64,000 nt of DNA from Gemmata massiliana (GTDB lineage Bacteria > Planctomycetota > Planctomycetia > Gemmatales > Gemmataceae), in the NCBI GenBank assembly GCA_000531095.1, contig HG799462.1, positions 1,331,832 through 1,395,831 of the forward strand, read 5' to 3'. Below are positions 59,388-64,000 of the stretch, in pieces. The notes under the pieces were generated by a model. The model made no database searches. It was not told where the DNA came from and saw nothing but the letters and a program-made list of their open reading frames with translations. Numbering within the stretch: the stretch's first letter is position 1; each line of letters opens with the position of its first letter. The position numbers and the translations under genes were made by a program.

Positions 59388-60824
59388 TCAGTCCCCACCG
59401 CCACACCCGCCCCCGCACCCACCGCCACCGCCACATCCGCCCCCGCACCCACTGCTACCACCGCACCCGCCGGACGACGCTTCGTTAGTCTGTCTGGGGT
59501 ACCACGTTTGCAGCGGAGCGATCGCGGTACCCGCGAGCACCGATGTCCCGAACAGAGCGACGGCCATGCCCGCGTCGCCGTTGCTTTCCCACCGAGTGCC
59601 GGCTCGGAGCGGATCGTACTGCTCTTTCTGCTTCGCCAGGAGCGCCCGCCCGCGGTGGCTCAAGCGCCCCGAACCAGCGAGTACGACTAGCAGGCTGAAA
59701 ATTCCGCCGACGATCGACATAGTGGCCAAGTATTCCACCGGCTTCTTTGCATCCAATCCCATCAGAAGGCGAGGAAGCGAGAGGCACAACAGCACGACCG
59801 CGAGTGGCATCAGCGACGTGAACGCGATGAGCACCTGCCGGCCCTTCGGGATCACGATCCCCTCCTCTTCGAGGCGCTCGACGTTTCGGGCGAACGCGGC
59901 ATCCACCGCTTGCTGAATCGGCTTCAGGGAGGCCGCGTCGTTCGAGACCGGTAGCCCTTGAAGCACCGCGCGCTCGGCGGAACTGACATCGTCCGGGATC
60001 GGCCCGGTGCGGATCAGTCGCTTGCCGTCGTCCCCGACGCGAGCCAGATCCCGTCCAACCAGCCGGGCGACGGCCGCGGTCATGAGCCGCCCCGCACCGC
60101 CGGCCAGGTACGCGGTCTGCTCCCAGTTCAGGTGGTATTCGTCGTCCGGAGGGGCATTGGGGGTAGACATCACGGAGCGAACTACCCGGCCGATGCACAC
60201 GGCCGTGACCAGGGCGCACCCCAGTATGGTGAGGAAGTCCGCGTTCTTGAGTGCGAACGGGTTCACTCCACCGTTGCACCCGGGAACCGCGAGCGCGATG
60301 AGTACGAACGCGGCCGTGAGTTGTGCGACGCGCTTGATGGGCGCTTTGGGAATGACCCAGTTCCGGGCGACGTTCACGACCCGGTGCCGGGTGTCGTCGC
60401 CGAACCGTTCGGCCCCGGCGGGCCAGATGTCCGCGGGCGCGGTGTGCCCGAACGCTTCGCGGTACGCGGTCAGCGTCTCGGCGTACATGGCGAGGTGCTT
60501 CGCCCCCTCTGCCGGTCCGCCCTTCGTTGGCTCGTGGTGCAGCGGGCGCCCCAGCACTTCGCCGCAAAGCCGCTTCCAGTAGGACTTGGTGTACGTCAGG
60601 TGCATGTGCCACGCCGCGTCGACGTCCTCGGACGGGCACACGGTGAACCCGGCCGTCACCGCGAGGAACACGTACCGCTTGTATTCTTCGATCACGCGGT
60701 CCGCGTGGGACCGGGACCAGCCGTGTTCGCGCGCCAGGCGCGCTGCGAACGGGAGGGCGGCTTCGCCGCCGTCGATGTCGAACGCCAGAATGCTTGCGAG
60801 CAGTTCCGACCGATCGGGAGACAT
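59388..60824 (-). CDS. TIGR04222-type membrane protein with Cys/Gly-rich C-terminus
   Basis: 478 aa. The N-terminal domain (residues 1-140) has VDAAWHMHLTYTKSYWKRLCGEVLGRPLHHEPTKGG, the GRDP-like W-x-x-H pattern. Then two TM helices (VAQLTAAFVLIALAVPGC; FLTILGCALVTAVCIG), LNWEQTAYLAGGAGRLMTAAVARLVGRD, and two more TM (VLIAFTSLMPLAVVLLCLSL; YLATMSIVGGIFSLLVVLAG). This is the TIGR04222 architecture. The tail SGGCGGSSGCGGGCGG… is a Cys/Gly repeat as in family members. Role unknown. Convergent with the previous gene. Confidence 0.85.
   Translation of the reverse strand: MSPDRSELLASILAFDIDGGEAALPFAARLAREHGWSRSHADRVIEEYKRYVFLAVTAGFTVCPSEDVDAAWHMHLTYTKSYWKRLCGEVLGRPLHHEPTKGGPAEGAKHLAMYAETLTAYREAFGHTAPADIWPAGAERFGDDTRHRVVNVARNWVIPKAPIKRVAQLTAAFVLIALAVPGCNGGVNPFALKNADFLTILGCALVTAVCIGRVVRSVMSTPNAPPDDEYHLNWEQTAYLAGGAGRLMTAAVARLVGRDLARVGDDGKRLIRTGPIPDDVSSAERAVLQGLPVSNDAASLKPIQQAVDAAFARNVERLEEEGIVIPKGRQVLIAFTSLMPLAVVLLCLSLPRLLMGLDAKKPVEYLATMSIVGGIFSLLVVLAGSGRLSHRGRALLAKQKEQYDPLRAGTRWESNGDAGMAVALFGTSVLAGTAIAPLQTWYPRQTNEASSGGCGGSSGCGGGCGGGGGCGGGCGGGD
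59391..59473 (-). repeat. Coding GCGG microsatellite in the TIGR04222 gene
   Basis: Imperfect repeats of codons for Gly-Cys-Gly-Gly at the 3' end of the gene; prone to slippage. Confidence 0.7.
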
Positions 60825-61102
60825 GGGGAGAATCCCTTGGGAGATACGATGCGAGCTACTCGCAGTGTACTTCGCTCGGAACGCGGGAGGTTTGGAAAGA
60901 TAGACGATTAAGAAGAAGAGATGAAAACGCCCACCGTACCGCGCAGGCGGCCCGCGTTCGCTCTACAAGCGTGCCCGCACATCGAACTGGGTGGGAACGC
61001 CCCAAAACGCTGAGGCCGTGCGAGAATTTCTTGAATCGGCATGTCGCGGTCGAGAATCGCGGGCACTAATAGCTCGAGTTGAGTGGAAGCGGGAGAGAAG
61101 CA
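60825..61102. other. 278-bp gap between divergent genes
   Basis: No gene; presumably both promoters. Confidence 0.4.
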
Positions 61103-63151
61103 ATGTCGCTCAGTGCGTTCGTGCGACACCTGGCCGGGCGCTCGGCGCCGATCAAGTCGGCCGACGCGGAGTTGCTCGCGCGGTTTATTGCAACCCGCGA
61201 CGAAAGTGCGTTCGCGGCGCTAGTAGACCGGCACACGCCGACCGTTTTGGGTGCGTGTCGCCGGCTGCTCGGCCACGTTCAGGACGCCGAAGACGCGGCC
61301 CAAGCGGTGTTCTTGCTCCTCGCACGCAACGCGGATCGCGTGCGCCAGCCTGCTGCTTTGGGGGCTTGGCTGCACGGAGTCGCGGTGCGCGTGGCTCGAA
61401 AAGCACGCGCCCGGCGCCGACCAATTCAACCGTTACCCGAAGTGACTTCGCCCACACTACCGTCCGAGCCGAGCTGGGCGGACGCGCGTCGAGTGATCGA
61501 CGAAGTGCTCGCCGCGCTGCCGGAAACCCTTCGGGCGCCGCTCGTGTTGTGCTACCTCGAAGGGCTGACACGCGACGAGGCCGCGGCGCGCCTCGGTTGG
61601 CCGCTCGCGACGCTCCGCGGTCGGCTCGAACGCGGTCGGGAGAAGCTGCGTGCCGGGCTCGGTCGGCGCGGGTTCCCGCTCGCCGCCGGGCTGTTGGCCG
61701 TGGTGCTCGAATCGCCCGCACCGGCCGCACCGAACTGGACCACCGCGACCACGGCCATCGCAACGGGTGCGGCTCCCCCTCCACTCACCGTTGCCCCACT
61801 TTCCACTGGAGTGTTACCCGTGAAGATACCTCTTGTTCGCATCGCTGTGATCGCGTGTCTCGGTCTCGCCGCGGCCGGCTTGTTCGCGGCGCGAAGGTCC
61901 GAACCGGCGCCGGTCATTCCCCCCAAGCCTCAAGCCCGGATACTCGCACCGGACCCGAACGCCGGCCCACCGGACAAAGCTCTCGCGGGGGAGTGGGGCC
62001 TCACGCTCACCGGGGACGGGGCCACCCGCACCGAAACGCTCCGGTTCGTGGACGGCAAGCACCTCGTCTGGCAAGTTCACCTGCGCAGCCCGGGCGTGGA
62101 TACGAGTGTCACGCTCCGCGGGAAGTACGAGCTGAAGAACGGTGAACTGACCTACGACGTGGCCGAGCGGTGGAACGGGGAAGAACCGATGCGCGTGAAG
62201 CCCGAAGACGCGGTGCGGAAGTACCAGATGACGTGGGCGGAAACCCGGACCGGGTTCGAGTTGAAGAACAAAGACGGCGGGAACGTCCGCACTTACCGCG
62301 CGGTAAAAGACGAGGTCGCTGTGCTGCCCGTCCCGGCTGTTCTCAACAAAATCGAGCGGACCATCAAGAAGGAGCCGAAGTACACGGGCGACCCGCGGTA
62401 CTTGCTGTTGGCCTTCGGTCCCGAAGCCAAGTTCCGTACCTGGGTCGTGTTGGACGGAACCACCCTTTACATCGACCGGAACGGGAACGGTGATCTGACT
62501 GAAGACGGAGAAAAGTTCGATAACCCGAACGCGGTGCAGAAAGGGCTCGACGGAAAAGTGAGCGTTGCGCTCACTGGAATCGACCTGACCGAACCTGATG
62601 GAGCGAGCCACTCGATCAAAGTCATTACTACTCTGAAGGTCACGGACACGAGCACTTACGTGAGGCTCGGCGCTCAAGCACGCGGGGGGCCGGATCAACT
62701 GGCCGGTCTGACCAACTTGCGTCTGGCAGAGACCGCAAAGGAAGCTCAGGTGCTCCACTTCGGAGGCAACGAGGTGACTGTGCGTCCGTCACTCTCGATG
62801 CCTTCACCCCTGAATGTGGACAAGGCGGTCGAGTTCCGGGTCCAGGTCGGCACCCCGGGCATCGGGTCGGGGAGCTTCACTTCGTTCGTCGGCGAGAAAC
62901 TCGCCGAGGGGCTTGGACCGATTGCGGAATTTGAATTCACCCCACTGAAAGCCAGCGACAAACCAGTGAAGGCGACCGTAAATCTCGTCGATCGTTGCTG
63001 TGGGGATCAGTTCTTCGGGAAGATTGCTGTGCCAGACGGAGTCAAGGTCGGCGTGAATGCGGTGAAGGTGACGCTCAGTTTCCCGTCATGTCCGTGGGGG
63101 AAAGTGGAGCCGACGACACACTTCGTAGACGTGCTACCGAAACAGAAGTGA
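61103..63151 (+). CDS. ECF sigma factor fused to a membrane-anchored extracytoplasmic domain
   Basis: ATG 61103 follows GGGAGAG; 682 aa. Residues 1-200 are an ECF sigma factor: LLARFIATRDESAFAALVDRHTPTVLGACRRLLGHVQDAEDAAQAVFLLLAR (sigma2) and LPETLRAPLVLCYLEGLTRDEAAARLGWPLATLRGRLERGREKL (sigma4). After an Ala/Pro linker comes one TM helix (about 245-263, VRIAVIACLGLAAAGLFAA). The remaining 400 residues are extracytoplasmic and include an EF-hand-like loop DRNGNGDLTEDGE (about 458-470) and beta-rich segments. This matches the fused ECF type (ECF01-Gob-like) of Gemmata; the domain may sense signals and release the sigma part. Confidence 0.93.
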   Translation: MSLSAFVRHLAGRSAPIKSADAELLARFIATRDESAFAALVDRHTPTVLGACRRLLGHVQDAEDAAQAVFLLLARNADRVRQPAALGAWLHGVAVRVARKARARRRPIQPLPEVTSPTLPSEPSWADARRVIDEVLAALPETLRAPLVLCYLEGLTRDEAAARLGWPLATLRGRLERGREKLRAGLGRRGFPLAAGLLAVVLESPAPAAPNWTTATTAIATGAAPPPLTVAPLSTGVLPVKIPLVRIAVIACLGLAAAGLFAARRSEPAPVIPPKPQARILAPDPNAGPPDKALAGEWGLTLTGDGATRTETLRFVDGKHLVWQVHLRSPGVDTSVTLRGKYELKNGELTYDVAERWNGEEPMRVKPEDAVRKYQMTWAETRTGFELKNKDGGNVRTYRAVKDEVAVLPVPAVLNKIERTIKKEPKYTGDPRYLLLAFGPEAKFRTWVVLDGTTLYIDRNGNGDLTEDGEKFDNPNAVQKGLDGKVSVALTGIDLTEPDGASHSIKVITTLKVTDTSTYVRLGAQARGGPDQLAGLTNLRLAETAKEAQVLHFGGNEVTVRPSLSMPSPLNVDKAVEFRVQVGTPGIGSGSFTSFVGEKLAEGLGPIAEFEFTPLKASDKPVKATVNLVDRCCGDQFFGKIAVPDGVKVGVNAVKVTLSFPSCPWGKVEPTTHFVDVLPKQK

Positions 63152-63204
63152 CACGAATCGGGGCACGTTGACCGCACCCGCGTCTCGACTGCGAAAGAAC
63201 CGCT

Positions 63205-63698
63205 CTATTGGGCGGGGACGTCGCGCTCTGCCAGCACCGCGAGTTCCGTGAGCTTGGCGGCCGTCACGCCGATCCGCTCGAAGCACTCGGCGACGATGCT
63301 GTTGGGGGTGGTGAACAGCGTGATGAGCAGGTCCATCGGGGTCACGACCCCGCGCCCGCAATCGCAGGCCCGGCCGTGAGCGTCGCGGACCAAGCGGATC
63401 ACGTTATCGGAAAGGAATTCGCGGTTGAGTAGTAGGGGGGGACGGGTTCGGCGTGGGCTTGGTGAAACAGATCGCGGAACTGGTCGAGGAGTCCGGGCAG
63501 GTCGGCCCCGAGTTTCCCGGCCCACTTGAACACCCCGGAGTCCGGAGCGGCCAGGAGGCCCATGAACAGGTGCGGGGTCCGCACGCTGTCCCAGTTCGTG
63601 GCTCGGGTGTGCCCCAAAGCCTCGCGCAGAACGCGGGTTGTGGCTTCGTCCAGGATGTCCGGACGGAGCCGACCACTTGGCAGGAAAATGTCGTCCAC
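63205..63698 (-). pseudogene. Clp N-terminal (double repeat) domain protein, frameshifted in a C7 tract
   Basis: ATG 63698 reads MDDIFLPSGRLRPDILDEATTRVL…NWDSVRTPHLFMGLLAAPDSGVFKW…DLPGLLDQFRDLF, the first Clp_N repeat. After EPVPP the frame breaks in the seven-G tract 63435-63441. One more base gives LLLNREFLSDNVIRLVRDAHGRA…VVTPMDLLITLFTTPNSIVAECFERIGV, the second repeat, ending at 63205. Corrected length is about 164 aa. No AAA module is present, so this is a stand-alone adaptor-like pair of Clp_N repeats. Frameshift may be a homopolymer sequencing error. Confidence 0.75.
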
Positions 63699-64000
63699 GG
63701 TTTTGGACCCGTTCCCATCTCGGACTGTGGCTGGGCGTGTGTGGCCCGTAGGGCAACGTTTCGGGTGTAGCGAACCGCCCGAAGTGTGAGGTGATTATGT
63801 CGCGCCGCGCTCCAACCCGCAAGACGGCCTGTCCGTGTCCGAACACTTTTTCCTTGCTCGCCCAGATGTTCCGACCGACCATGAATCGCGCCGGGCGAAA
63901 ATTGAGTTCCGGGACGCAGAAATTCCAACGTTTTCAGGGGTCCGAACGCTTAAGTTCTCAGTGCTAATTTCCACTCGGCCCTCGGTTTGGAATACCTGGA
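63699..64000. other. End of window, no supported gene
   Basis: A 56-codon plus-strand frame (63797-63967) exists but has no ribosome site or resemblance. The stretch from 63860 onward is less GC-rich. Confidence 0.4.

Noticed and set aside
59391-59473. GCGG tract as a CRISPR-like or tandem non-coding repeat
   Set aside because: Units are short, in frame, and encode the Gly/Cys tail of the TIGR04222 protein; no spacers.
63797-63967. 56-codon plus-strand frame at the window end
   Set aside because: No ribosome site, no recognisable domain.

Overview
The window looks like a chromosome segment of a Gemmataceae planctomycete (Gemmata-like). Evidence: about 65 % G+C; two members of a Gemmata-type paralogous family whose N-terminus reads MTEAEWLAC-x-DP; a TIGR03067-type protein; an ECF sigma factor paired with a Ser/Thr kinase carrying WD40 repeats; an ECF sigma factor fused to a membrane-anchored extracytoplasmic domain; a type III glutamine synthetase; and an RTX-type exported protein with an N-terminal LExLxxRxxPA motif. 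No rRNA, CRISPR array, complete IS or prophage was found. Names rest on reading motifs by eye; no database search was run.

Layout. 1-7 kb: truncated YCF48-like protein, glycosyltransferase, DegT aminotransferase, and the Tad-type ATPase CpaF convergent with a CpaE-like protein whose P-loop is degenerate. 7.3-12.1 kb: a DNA-repair block with an XPB-type helicase (DEVH, RED motif), a cysteine-containing protein, a 75-aa protein and a large helicase-associated protein. 12.4-25.7 kb: mostly small secreted or unknown proteins, an AI-2E-family transporter, a phosphatase, csrA, an Ntn-hydrolase asparaginase and a YkgJ cysteine-cluster protein. 25.7-33.5 kb: decaying tandem WD40 genes, a small ribbon-helix-helix locus, then the sigma factor/WD40-kinase pair. 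33.7-36.6 kb: RTX protein. 36.8-48.5 kb: mazEF-like module, epimerase (frameshifted), cytochrome c, lone restriction-type nuclease, glnN-type GS, ParA, Xer recombinase, YceH and a di-haem peroxidase. 55.6-48.6 kb (minus strand): a seven-gene exosortase/exopolysaccharide operon ending in three genes joined by ATGA overlaps. 56-64 kb: pgi, two membrane proteins, the fused ECF sigma factor and a frameshifted Clp-N protein.

Most interesting points. (1) The last gene of the exosortase operon is a peroxiredoxin-like protein with one in-frame UGA exactly at the first redox cysteine (UxxC). A perfect 7-bp hairpin lies 21 nt downstream with G at the start of its loop, so it is a strong candidate bacterial selenoprotein. 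(2) Six intergenic inverted-repeat elements have terminal arms that are themselves small G/C hairpins, a REPIN-like architecture in several unrelated sequence families. (3) A tRNA-Leu-like element has a matching D-arm, T-arm and acceptor stem but about 58 extra nt in the middle. (4) Every sizeable gap in the exosortase operon contains a strong hairpin.

Three otherwise good genes (13069-13538, 37925-38954, 63205-63698) each need one indel to be read through; two of the three sites are homopolymers, so sequencing error is as likely as true decay.
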